Shown in pieces: positions 21,491 to 30,225 of a DNA stretch of 30,225 nt. The stretch is from Actinomycetes bacterium (GTDB lineage Bacteria > Actinomycetota > Actinomycetes > Propionibacteriales > Nocardioidaceae). Location: NCBI GenBank assembly GCA_023460975.1, contig JAEWOG010000055.1, positions 1-30,225 of the forward strand, in the 5' to 3' direction. The notes under the pieces are model-generated. The model was given only the letters and a program-made list of their open reading frames with translations. It ran no database searches and was not told where the DNA came from. The position numbers and the translations under genes are program-made. Within the stretch, counting starts at the first letter, position 1. Each line of letters opens with the position of its first letter.

Positions 21491-21509
21491 CCCTTTCAGG
21501 GCCACCAGT

Positions 21510-21530
21510 CAAGCCCGCTGAGGGCTTGTT
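21510..21530 (+). terminator. Hairpin terminator after mutT1
   Basis: CAAGCCC (21510-21516) and GGGCTTG (21522-21528) pair around GCTGA, followed by TT. It separates the Nudix gene from the pst promoter region. Confidence 0.55.
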
Positions 21531-21582
21531 CATGTGATCGACGCCTCACCCATGCGCGGGCGTTGCCAAGCGTGCGGAACGA

Positions 21583-21604
21583 GTTCACCCCTCGTTCACC
21601 CGCG
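21583..21604 (+). promoter_or_regulatory. PHO box (PhoP-binding direct repeats) upstream of pstS
   Basis: GTTCACC at 21583-21589 and GTTCACC at 21594-21600 repeat exactly every 11 bp. This is the known actinobacterial PhoP direct-repeat unit, one helical turn apart. A weaker third match (GGTCACT) lies about 20 bp downstream. The box is 83 bp before the pstS start codon. Confidence 0.8.
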
Positions 21605-21682
21605 GCGGAAGATCCGGTCACTTGGGCTGCGCAGACTCCGAATCGACAGTTTGGATCCAGCACAGAATCCAGGAGATTCGAA

Positions 21683-22780
21683 GTGAAGCGCACTTCCTTC
21701 CGCAAGGCCCTCGTTCCGGGCGTGGCGGCCCTCGCCCTCGCCCTGTCGGCCTGCGGTGCCGCGAACGAGTCCGAGGCGGGCTCAGACACCGAGGGCGCTG
21801 AGACCAGCTCCCTGTCCGGCACCCTCAACGGCGCCGGCGCCTCCTCGCAGGAGGCCGCGCAGGGCGCCTGGCGCGCCGGCTTCCAGACGGCCAACTCGGA
21901 CGTGACCGTCAACTACGACCCGGTCGGCTCCTCCGGTGGCCGCGAGCAGTTCATCGCGGGCGGCGTCGCCTTCGCGGGCTCTGACTCCTACCTCGACGAG
22001 GACGAGATCGCCGCGGCGAGCGAGACCTGTGGCACCGAGCCCCTCCAGCTCCCGGCCTACATCAGCCCCATCGCCGTCATCTACAACGTCGAGGGCCTCA
22101 CCGACCTCAAGCTCGATGCCACGACGATCGCGGCCATCTTCGACGGCTCGATCACGAAGTGGAACGACGCGGCCATCGCGGACCTCAACCCCGACGCCGA
22201 CCTCCCCGACGCGACCATCAACCCGGTCCACCGTGGCGACGGCTCCGGCACGACGGAGAACTTCACCGAGTACCTCGCCGCCGCCGGCGGCTGGAGCCAC
22301 GAGCCGAGCGACGAGTGGCCGCTCACCAGCGGTGAGGCCGCCTCCGGCACCTCTGGTGTCGTGGCCGCCGTCACCGACAACACCTTCACCATCGGGTACG
22401 CCGACGCCTCCCAGGCTGGCGAGCTCAGCAAGGTGCTGGTCGGTGTCGGCGACGACTTCGTCGCCCCCGACGCCGACGCTGCGGCCAAGATCATCGAGGC
22501 CTCGCCGCGCGTGGACGAGTCCTCCGAGGTGAACTTCGCGGTCGACATCGACCACGAGACCACCGAGGCGGGCACGTACCCGATCGTGCTGGCCTCCTAC
22601 CTGCTGGCCTGCCAGAGCTACGACGACGCCGCCACCGCGGACCTCGTCAACGGCTACCTGACCTACGTCCTGGGTGCTGACGGCCAGGCCGCCTCCGCCG
22701 AGAGCGCGGGCTCCGCCCCGGTCTCGGGTGGCGTCGCCGACGCTGCCCTGGCCGCGGTCGAGAAGATCGCCGCCAACTGA
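21683..22780 (+). CDS. pstS: Phosphate-binding lipoprotein PstS
   Basis: A 365-residue lipoprotein that captures phosphate outside the membrane for PstCAB. The signal peptide ends in the lipobox LSAC, with the lipidated Cys at 24. It is followed by a Ser/Glu-rich spacer. LNGAGASSQEAAQGAW, SSGGREQFIAGGVAFAGSDSYL and NPVHRGDGSGTTENFTEYL carry the phosphate-binding residues of the family. GTG 21683 is chosen over a longer frame because AGGAGA lies 6 nt upstream and the lysine-rich signal start follows directly. It is the first gene of pstSCAB, under the PHO box. Confidence 0.95.
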   Translation: MKRTSFRKALVPGVAALALALSACGAANESEAGSDTEGAETSSLSGTLNGAGASSQEAAQGAWRAGFQTANSDVTVNYDPVGSSGGREQFIAGGVAFAGSDSYLDEDEIAAASETCGTEPLQLPAYISPIAVIYNVEGLTDLKLDATTIAAIFDGSITKWNDAAIADLNPDADLPDATINPVHRGDGSGTTENFTEYLAAAGGWSHEPSDEWPLTSGEAASGTSGVVAAVTDNTFTIGYADASQAGELSKVLVGVGDDFVAPDADAAAKIIEASPRVDESSEVNFAVDIDHETTEAGTYPIVLASYLLACQSYDDAATADLVNGYLTYVLGADGQAASAESAGSAPVSGGVADAALAAVEKIAAN

Positions 22781-22848
22781 CGCCGCTGGCCGGTGCGGTG
22801 ACGCCAGCGTCTCCGCACCGGCTCGGCGCCATCCGGAAGAAGCAGACT

Positions 22849-23796
22849 TTGCAGACCCTCACCCCACACGCGAAGCAGCCTCGTACGACTCGCACGAAGC
22901 GACGTCTCGGTGACGTCGTCTTCGAAAACCTCAGCCGCTCCGCGGCTCTCGTCATCCTCGTCGCCCTCGCGGGCGTCGCCATCTTCCTCACCGCCGAGGG
23001 GCTTCCGGGCCTCACCGCCGAGAGCAGCGACCTCGGCGGCAAGGCCAACTTCGTCGCGTACGTGTGGCCGCTGGTCTTCGGCACACTGCTGGCGGCCTTC
23101 CTCGCCCTCGTCATCGCCACGCCTCTGGCGATCGGCATGGCGCTGGTGATCTCGCACTACGCCCCGCGCCGCATCGCGGGAGTGCTCGGCTATGTGATCG
23201 ACCTGCTCGCGGCAGTCCCCTCGGTCGTCTACGGACTGTGGGGCATCGGCTTCCTCGGCGTGTTCGTCAAGGACTTCTACGCCTGGCTCGCGGAGCACCT
23301 CGGTTTCATCCCGTTCTTCGCCGGACCGGCGACCACCGGTCGGACCATCCTCACCGCCAGCCTCGTGCTGGCCCTGATGGTGATCCCGATCGTGACGGCG
23401 ATCTGCCGCGAGATCTTCACCCAGACCCCAGCCCTGCACCAGGAGGCCGCTCTGGCGCTCGGGGCGACCCGCTGGGAGATGATCCGCCTCACCGTCTTCC
23501 CGTTTGCCCGATCGGGCATGGTGTCGGCGGTGATGCTGGGTCTGGGCCGCGCGCTCGGCGAGACGATGGCCGTCGCGATGGTGCTCTCCGCCACGGGCGT
23601 GATCACGTTCAACCTGATCTCGGCGACGAACCCGTCGACGATCGCGGCCAACATCGCGCTCAAGTTCCCCGAGGCCAGCGGGCTGACGGTCAACGCGCTG
23701 ATCGCCAGCGGTCTGGTGCTGTTCGTCATCACCTTCGTGGTCAACTTCGCGGCCCGCGCCGTCCTCGCCCGCTCGCAGAAGGGACTCGACCGATGA
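22849..23796 (+). CDS. pstC: Phosphate ABC permease PstC
   Basis: A 315-residue, six-helix permease. Membrane segments include AALVILVALAGVAIFL, VWPLVFGTLLAAFLALVIATPL, IDLLAAVPSVVYGLWG and LVLALMVIPIVTAICREIF. The EAA loop is EAALALGATRWEMIRLTVFPFARSG. TTG 22849 is preferred because GGAAGAAG lies 7 nt upstream and it leaves a normal ~20-residue tail before LGDVVF. A GTG at 22798 in the same frame has no ribosome-binding site. Its stop overlaps the pstA start (ATGA). Confidence 0.9.
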   Translation: MQTLTPHAKQPRTTRTKRRLGDVVFENLSRSAALVILVALAGVAIFLTAEGLPGLTAESSDLGGKANFVAYVWPLVFGTLLAAFLALVIATPLAIGMALVISHYAPRRIAGVLGYVIDLLAAVPSVVYGLWGIGFLGVFVKDFYAWLAEHLGFIPFFAGPATTGRTILTASLVLALMVIPIVTAICREIFTQTPALHQEAALALGATRWEMIRLTVFPFARSGMVSAVMLGLGRALGETMAVAMVLSATGVITFNLISATNPSTIAANIALKFPEASGLTVNALIASGLVLFVITFVVNFAARAVLARSQKGLDR

Positions 23797-24872
23797 GCGA
23801 CCTGATGGACCGCGTCGTACCCGCCTCCCCGGTCGCGCCGATGCCCCTGCAGGGCCCGCGGCTGCCTCGTACGGCTCCCGCCCTCGTCGCTGCCGCCGCT
23901 GCCGGCGCAGGCGTCCTGTCGTGGGTGATCGGTGGCCTCGGGCTCTTCACGGCGGCGATCCTCGCCGTCACGGTCCACGTCGTCGCGCTGAGCGTGTGGG
24001 GCCTGGCCGTCGAGGGCCGCCGCGGCGCGGTGGACCGCCTCATGGGTTCCCTGGTGTGGGTCGCCTTCGCGGTCGGCGTCGTGCCGCTCGCATCGCTGGT
24101 GTGGACCGTCCTCAGCAAGGGCGCGCCCGTCCTGTCGAGCGAGTTCTTCACCTTCTCGATGCGCAACGTCGTGGGCGAGGGTGGCGGCATCTACCACGCC
24201 ATCGTGGGCTCGGTGATGATCACGCTGGCGGCCACCGTCATCTCGGTGCCGATCGGTCTCTTCACCGCCGTCTACCTGGTCGAGTACGGCGCCCGCTCCC
24301 GGACGGCTCGCATCATCACGTTCCTGGTGGACGTCATGACGGGGATCCCCTCCATCGTGGCCGGCCTGTTCGCGTACGCGCTCTTCGTGCTCTTCTTCGG
24401 GCCCGGCGTCCGGATGGGCATCGGTGGCGCCGTGGCGCTGTCGGTGCTGATGATCCCGATCGTCGTGCGCGCCACGGAGGAGATGCTCAAGCTGGTGCCG
24501 CACGAACTGCGTGAGGCGTCGTACGCGCTCGGCGTGCCGAAGTGGCGCACGATCGTCAAGGTCGTGCTCCCCACCGCCATGAGCGGCATCCTGACCGGCG
24601 TGACGCTCGCGATCGCCCGCGTCATCGGCGAGACGGCGCCCCTGCTGGTCATCGCGGGCAAGACGGATTCGGTCAACTTCGACCTGTTCGCCGAACGCAT
24701 GATGACGCTGCCCGTCTTCATCTACTACTCCTTCACGCAGCCGGGCGTCCCGCCGCAGTTCGGCCAGGAGCGGGCGTGGGGCGCCGCGCTGGTGCTCATC
24801 GCCATCGTGATGCTGCTGAACCTGCTGGCCCGGGCACTGGGCAGGCTGCTCGCGCCGAAGTCCGGCCGCTGA
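23793..24872 (+). CDS. pstA: Phosphate ABC permease PstA
   Basis: A 359-residue permease. Two extra hydrophobic segments at the N-terminus (about 29-72) precede the usual six-helix core. That core includes AIVGSVMITLAATVISVPIGLFTAVYLVEYG and MTGIPSIVAGLFAYALFVLFFG. The EAA loop is EASYALGVPKWRTIVKVVLPTAMSG. ATG 23793 overlaps the pstC stop, so the long frame from 23064 is a shadow. The N-terminal extension is common in actinobacterial PstA. Confidence 0.94.
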   Translation: MSDLMDRVVPASPVAPMPLQGPRLPRTAPALVAAAAAGAGVLSWVIGGLGLFTAAILAVTVHVVALSVWGLAVEGRRGAVDRLMGSLVWVAFAVGVVPLASLVWTVLSKGAPVLSSEFFTFSMRNVVGEGGGIYHAIVGSVMITLAATVISVPIGLFTAVYLVEYGARSRTARIITFLVDVMTGIPSIVAGLFAYALFVLFFGPGVRMGIGGAVALSVLMIPIVVRATEEMLKLVPHELREASYALGVPKWRTIVKVVLPTAMSGILTGVTLAIARVIGETAPLLVIAGKTDSVNFDLFAERMMTLPVFIYYSFTQPGVPPQFGQERAWGAALVLIAIVMLLNLLARALGRLLAPKSGR

Positions 24873-24938
24873 CCTTCTGCCGCCCCCGAACGCACACCCC
24901 ACGCACACCCCAAGAACACACAAGGACGACAACACCCC

Positions 24939-25718
24939 ATGGCCAAGAGCATCGAGGTCAACGACCTCAACATCTACTACGGAGACTTCCTGGCGGTCGA
25001 AGGCGTCTCCATGACGATCCGCGCCAAGTCGGTCACCGCCTTCATCGGCCCCTCCGGCTGCGGCAAGTCCACCTTCCTGCGCTCCCTCAACCGCATGCAC
25101 GAGGTCATCCCGGGGGCGCGCGTCGAGGGAACGGTCAGCGTCGACGGACAGGACCTGTACGCCGCCGACGTCGACCCCGTGGCCGTACGCCGTCAGATCG
25201 GCATGGTCTTCCAGCGCCCCAACCCGTTCCCGACGATGTCGATCTACGAGAACGTCATCGCAGGCAACCGGCTCAACTCCACCAAGCTCAAGAAGTCGCA
25301 GGCCGACGACATCGTCGAGCGTTCCCTGCGCGGCGCCAACCTGTGGAACGAGGTGAAGGACCGCCTCGGCAAGCCCGGGATGGGCCTGTCCGGTGGCCAG
25401 CAGCAGCGCCTGTGCATCGCCCGGGCCATCGCCGTCGAGCCGCAGGTGCTGCTCATGGACGAGCCGTGCTCCGCACTGGACCCGATCTCCACCTCCGCGA
25501 TCGAGGACCTCATCCACGAGCTGAAGTCCGACTACACGATCGTCATCGTCACCCACAACATGCAGCAGGCGGCCCGCGTCTCCGACGACACCGGCTTCTT
25601 CAACCTGCGCGCCACCGGCGAGCCCGGTCACCTCGTCGAGTTCAACCCCACCTCGAAGGTCTTCGCCAACCCGGACAACGAGTCCACCGAGGCCTACATC
25701 TCCGGCCGCTTCGGCTGA
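24939..25718 (+). CDS. pstB: Phosphate ABC transporter ATPase PstB
   Basis: A 259-residue ATPase that drives PstCA. Walker A GPSGCGKST is at 37-45, the Q-loop is in VFQRPNPFPTMSIYENV, the signature is LSGGQQQRL, Walker B is VLLMDEPCSALD, and the switch His is in IVTHNMQQ. The 66-bp spacer after pstA has two CGCACACCCCA repeats and only a weak AAGGA far from the ATG. No phoU gene follows. Confidence 0.96.
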   Translation: MAKSIEVNDLNIYYGDFLAVEGVSMTIRAKSVTAFIGPSGCGKSTFLRSLNRMHEVIPGARVEGTVSVDGQDLYAADVDPVAVRRQIGMVFQRPNPFPTMSIYENVIAGNRLNSTKLKKSQADDIVERSLRGANLWNEVKDRLGKPGMGLSGGQQQRLCIARAIAVEPQVLLMDEPCSALDPISTSAIEDLIHELKSDYTIVIVTHNMQQAARVSDDTGFFNLRATGEPGHLVEFNPTSKVFANPDNESTEAYISGRFG

Positions 25719-25724
25719 GCCGGT

Positions 25725-25758
25725 CCCCTCGCGGTGCGCATGCGGCCCCGCGCAGGGG
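25725..25758 (+). terminator. Possible hairpin after pstB
   Basis: CCCCT (25725-25729) with AGGGG (25754-25758) and GCGG (25731-25734) with CCGC (25748-25751) can form an interrupted stem just after the pstB stop. The rest of the 120-bp gap to the LacI gene shows only GC-rich sequence and a GAGCCGGCTC palindrome. Confidence 0.35.
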
Positions 25759-25838
25759 CGTACGAGACCAGGCGGGGCCTGGCGCGGTGGGGTGCCGTGC
25801 CGGGCCCCGTCGGGCCTCGTACGGGCTCGTGAGCCGGC

Positions 25839-26867
25839 TCAGGCCGTGTCGCGGCGCACCAGCACGGGGGTGAACAGCACCCGCAGCGGAGGCACGGGAC
25901 CCTCGGCGTCGAGGGACTCCAGGAGGAGCCGCGTCGCGCGGGTCGCCATGTCGGTGACGGGGTGCGAGACGGTCGTCAGCGGGGGAGAGGTGCGCTCCGC
26001 GACGCCGAGGTCGTCGTACCCGATGACGGCGACGTCCTCGGGGACGCGCAGCCCGCGCTCGGTGAGCACGCGCAGCACCCCGGCGGCCATGAGGTCGGAG
26101 GCGACGAAGATGCCGTCGACGTCACCGAACCTGTCGAGCAGGTCTCGGGCCGCTTCCTCACCGCTCGCCTCGGAGAAGTCGCCCTCGACCACGGCGTCGG
26201 GGGCCAGACCCGCGCCCGTCATGGCCATGCGCCAGCCCGTGAGCCGGTCCTGACCCGCCGTCATGTCGACCTTGCCCGTCACCGTCCCGATCCGCGTGCA
26301 GCCGCGGTCGATCAGCGCCTGGGTCGCGATGCGACCGCCTTCGATGTTGTCGGTGTCGACGAAGCTGACCCGGTCGGCGCCGCTCCACGGCCGCCCCACG
26401 AACGTGCAGGCCAAGCCGATGTCGGCGAGGTGGTCGGGCAGGTTGTCGTCGCGGTGGTGCGAGACGACGATGGCGCCGTCCACGTGCCGGTTGCGCAGGT
26501 AGCGCAGCATGCGCGCTTCCTCCTCGCCGGGGCGCGCGAGCAGCAGGACCAGTTGCAGGTCACGGTCGGACAGGACGCGGTTGATGGCGCTGAGGGTGCG
26601 TGCGAAGAACGGGTCTGCGAACACGCGCTCGTCCGGCTCGGGCACGACCACCGCGACGGAGTCGGCGCGTCGAGTCACCAGGCTGCGGGCCGCGGCATTG
26701 GGGGTGTAGCCGAGCCGCTTCACCGCATCCGCCACGGCCGCCTGTGCGCTCGCCGAGACGCGGTTGCCGCCGTTGATGGCGCGCGAAGCCGTCGCCCGGG
26801 ACACTCCCGCAGCGCGGGCCACCTCGTCCAGGGTCGGCGACCCAGCCCCCTCCTGGCTGCTCCTCAC
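25839..26867 (-). CDS. LacI family repressor of the glucoside operon
   Basis: A 342-residue protein. The DNA-binding domain is SPTLDEVARAAGVSRATASRAINGG with the hinge VKRLGYTPNAAARSL. The periplasmic-binding-like sensor domain follows (VAVVVPEPDERVFADPFFARTLSAI... to VAVIGYDDLGVAERTSPPLTTVSHP). The start GTG 26867 is preferred: the frame extends further upstream, but the extra 48 residues overlap the glucosidase end and look random. It lies 10 bp after the beta-glucosidase stop and is the last gene of the minus-strand operon. It probably responds to the transported glucoside. Confidence 0.9.
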   Translation of the reverse strand: MRSSQEGAGSPTLDEVARAAGVSRATASRAINGGNRVSASAQAAVADAVKRLGYTPNAAARSLVTRRADSVAVVVPEPDERVFADPFFARTLSAINRVLSDRDLQLVLLLARPGEEEARMLRYLRNRHVDGAIVVSHHRDDNLPDHLADIGLACTFVGRPWSGADRVSFVDTDNIEGGRIATQALIDRGCTRIGTVTGKVDMTAGQDRLTGWRMAMTGAGLAPDAVVEGDFSEASGEEAARDLLDRFGDVDGIFVASDLMAAGVLRVLTERGLRVPEDVAVIGYDDLGVAERTSPPLTTVSHPVTDMATRATRLLLESLDAEGPVPPLRVLFTPVLVRRDTA

Positions 26868-26877
26868 GCGGGCCACG

Positions 26878-28337
<1,460 letters not shown>

Positions 28338-28341
<4 letters not shown>

Positions 28342-29156
28342 CCCTTGACGGCTCCTTGCATGATGCCGGACACGATCTGACGTCCGGTGAAGGCGAACAG
28401 GATCAGGAGCGGAACCGTGGCGATCGTCGTTCCGGCAAGGACGAGGCTGTAGTCCTTGAAGTAGCCGCTCTGGAGCTGGTTGAGCGCGATCTGGAGGGTG
28501 GGGTTGTCCGCGTTCAGTGAGATCAACGGCCAGAAGAAGTCAGTCCAGACCTGCATGAACGTGAACAGCCACAGGATCGCCGCCGCCGGTCGCGCCGCGG
28601 GCATCCCGACGGAGGCGAAGATGCGGAAGGTCGAGCACCCGTCGATGCGGGCGGCCTCGACGAGTTCGTCGGGCACGGCGTCGACGAGGTACTGGCGCAT
28701 GAAGAAGACCCCGAAGGCGGTCACCAGCCAGGGCACCATGACCGACCACATCGTGCCGGCCCACCCGAGCTCGGACATCAGGATGAACAGCGGGACCACG
28801 CCCAACTGCGTGGGCACCGCCATCGTCGCGATCACGAAGACCAGCAGGGGAGTGCGCCCGCGGAAGCTGAACTTGGCGAACGCGAACCCGGCCAGGGTGC
28901 AGAAGAACACCACCGAGGTGGCCGTCACTCCTGAGACCAGCAGGCTGTTGCCCATCGCCTTCCAGAACGGGACGGTGTCCACCACGCGCTGCGCGTTGGC
29001 CCAGAAGTGGCCGCCGGGCAGCAGCGGCGGGTTGGCGCTCGACATCTCCGTCTGCGTGTGGGAGCCGGACACGAACGACCAGTAGAGGGGGGCGGCCGAG
29101 CCGAGCAGGAACGCCGTCAGCAGGCCGTACACGAGGAATCCGGGTCGCCGGCTCAT
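28338..29156 (-). CDS. Carbohydrate ABC permease, MalG type
   Basis: A 272-residue, six-helix permease of the CUT1 sugar uptake family. The N-terminal helix is FLVYGLLTAFLLGSAAPLYWSFV. The EAA loop reads VEAARIDGCSTFRIFASVGMPAARP, and the end LLILFAFTGRQIVSGIMQGAVKG is typical for MalG-like subunits. ATG 29156 overlaps the stop of the MalF-type gene (ATGA), and its own stop overlaps the glucosidase start. No ATPase is in the operon; CUT1 systems often share an MsiK-type ATPase encoded elsewhere. Confidence 0.92.
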
Positions 29157-30133
29157 CGGGGACCTCCCGCTCCTGAGAGACGTCGGGTGAGAGCGAAGTT
29201 GAGCAGCGCGACGGCCACGACCACGAGGAACAGGAGCCAGGCGGTCGCCGAGGCCTGGCCCAGGTCGCGCAGGCGCCAGCCGAGGTCGTAGACGAGCATG
29301 GTCATGGTGCTGAACTGGCGGTCACTGCCGCCGTTGCGCGCCATCGTCTCGTCGAAGAGGCGAGGCTCGGCGAAGATCTGCAGGCCGCCGATCGTGGAGG
29401 TGATGATGACGAAGACCAGCGTCGGACGGATCATCGGGATCGTCACCGAGACGAACTGGCGTACGCGCCCCGCGCCGTCGAGGCTGGCGGACTCGTACAG
29501 CTCCTTGGGGACCGCCTGCATGGCGGCGAGCAGGATGAGGGCGTTGTAGCCGGTCCAGCGCCAGTTGACCATGCTCGCGATGGCCAGGTGACTGGCCAGC
29601 CGGTCCACGTGCCACTGGACGGGGCCGATCCCGACCAGGCCCAGCGCCTCGTTGATCAGGCCGTACCGGTCGCCGAAGAGGCTGCCGAAGATGATCGCGA
29701 CCGCCACCGGCGAGACCACGAACGGGATGAGGATTCCCATCCGCCACAACGTGGCATTGCGCAGGGTCGTGTTGAGCAGCCCGGCGAGGACCAGAGCGAT
29801 GACGATCTGCGGCCCCGAGGACAGTACGAAGATGCTGAAGGTGTTGACCAGGGACTTGGTGAAGTACGGGTTGTCGAGGACCGAGCGGAAGTTGTCCAGC
29901 CCGACGAACTCGCCCTTGCCGCCGATCAGGCTCCAGTCGAAGAGCGAGACGTACGCGGTGTAGGCAAGCGGGAAGAGGCCGACCACGGCGAACACGACGA
30001 AGAACGGCGAGACGTAGAGGTAGGGGGAGTACTTCGTGTCCCACCGGGTGAGTCGCTGCCGCAGCGTCAGGCGCCCCGAGTGGGCAGGCCCGGCCGGGCC
30101 GGAGGAGGCGAAGGAGTTCGCCGCGTGGATCAC
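29153..30133 (-). CDS. Carbohydrate ABC permease, MalF type (N-terminus probably altered)
   Basis: A six-helix CUT1 permease. From LTLRQRLTRWDTKYSPYLYVSPFFVVFAVVG onward it reads normally, with the EAA loop ELYESASLDGAGRVRQFVSVTIPMIRP. The start is uncertain. The only standard start codons are GTG 30133 and ones further upstream. They lie in sequence that, on the other strand, clearly encodes the tail of a sugar-binding protein. No ATG, GTG or TTG is in frame between about 30130 and the native-looking part near 30055. The true N-terminus was therefore probably lost at a rearrangement or chimeric joint near 30085-30105. Confidence 0.82.
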   Translation of the reverse strand: MIHAANSFASSGPAGPAHSGRLTLRQRLTRWDTKYSPYLYVSPFFVVFAVVGLFPLAYTAYVSLFDWSLIGGKGEFVGLDNFRSVLDNPYFTKSLVNTFSIFVLSSGPQIVIALVLAGLLNTTLRNATLWRMGILIPFVVSPVAVAIIFGSLFGDRYGLINEALGLVGIGPVQWHVDRLASHLAIASMVNWRWTGYNALILLAAMQAVPKELYESASLDGAGRVRQFVSVTIPMIRPTLVFVIITSTIGGLQIFAEPRLFDETMARNGGSDRQFSTMTMLVYDLGWRLRDLGQASATAWLLFLVVVAVALLNFALTRRLSGAGGPR

Positions 30134-30225
30134 CGCGCCTGAGCAGCAGATCCGGGCCTTCGGAGCCATCGGCGCCTGGCCCAGCACCGTCGAGGCTCAG
30201 GAGTCCCCCGACGTCCTGAGCGCCA
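30099..30225 (+). pseudogene. C-terminal fragment of a sugar ABC solute-binding protein, inverted
   Basis: The plus strand reads PEEAKEFAAWITAPEQQ, then IRAFGAIGAWPSTVEAQ and ESPDVLSA to the window end. This is the conserved C-terminal region of family 1 solute-binding proteins (A-x-EF-x-x-W-x-TAPEQQ, then G-x-x-PS and a DPxV-like segment). The frame has a stop at 30021 and no room for the missing ~300 N-terminal residues. In a normal operon this gene would precede the MalF-type permease on the minus strand; here it points the other way. It continues beyond the window. Confidence 0.7.

Noticed and set aside
22798..22848. Upstream GTG start for pstC
   Set aside because: No ribosome-binding site precedes it. 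TTG 22849 has GGAAGAAG at a good distance, though this is not proven.
23277..25631. Very long minus-strand open frame (784 codons) opposite pstC-pstA-pstB
   Set aside because: Composition is Asp/His/Arg-rich antisense of GC-biased codons, and the plus strand holds complete Pst motifs.

Overview
This is a high-GC window from an actinobacterium, most like Nocardioides or a close relative. The lineage is inferred from gene content, codon bias, frequent GTG starts and many probable leaderless genes with a TANNNT -10 box 6-7 nt before the start codon. Genes are dense on both strands. No gene-free gap exceeds about 300 bp; the largest is the leader of the cold-shock gene at 19777-20051.

Left part (1-10.6 kb), chromosomal housekeeping. 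It opens with the N-terminus of a zinc-ribbon membrane protein (minus strand, cut by the edge), a degenerate S24-like protein and a lytic transglycosylase. Then come tRNA-Phe, a PadR/HAAS-type pair with its own palindromic operator, tRNA-Glu and tRNA-Asp. A TetR regulator diverges from an ABC-2-like membrane protein. A small zincin metallopeptidase follows, then a three-gene operon of an RsbW-like ATPase and a split fluoride channel pair. NDH-2, a hotdog thioesterase, PpnP nucleoside phosphorylase and tRNA-Lys complete the block.

Middle (10.6-19.8 kb). A secreted three-repeat Ig-like protein lies convergent with a TetR regulator. That regulator diverges from a tightly overlapping aromatic meta-cleavage operon: C-C hydrolase, type I extradiol dioxygenase, MhpA-like FAD hydroxylase and ACMSD-like amidohydrolase, followed by an acyl-CoA ligase. 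Two perfect TGATGA-NN-TCATCA palindromes lie in the divergent control region. The usual hydratase/aldolase module is absent, so the substrate and the end of the pathway are open. This operon is the best candidate for an undescribed pathway in the window.

Right part (19.8-30.2 kb). It holds a cold-shock protein with a long leader, a 58-residue unknown protein, a MutT1-type Nudix/histidine-phosphatase fusion, and pstSCAB behind a PHO box of two GTTCACC repeats 11 bp apart. Last is a minus-strand sugar operon of two ABC permeases, a GH1 beta-glucosidase and a LacI regulator. At the extreme right edge the expected sugar-binding protein appears only as a C-terminal fragment on the wrong (plus) strand, abutting the permease. 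This is either a local inversion or a chimeric contig end.
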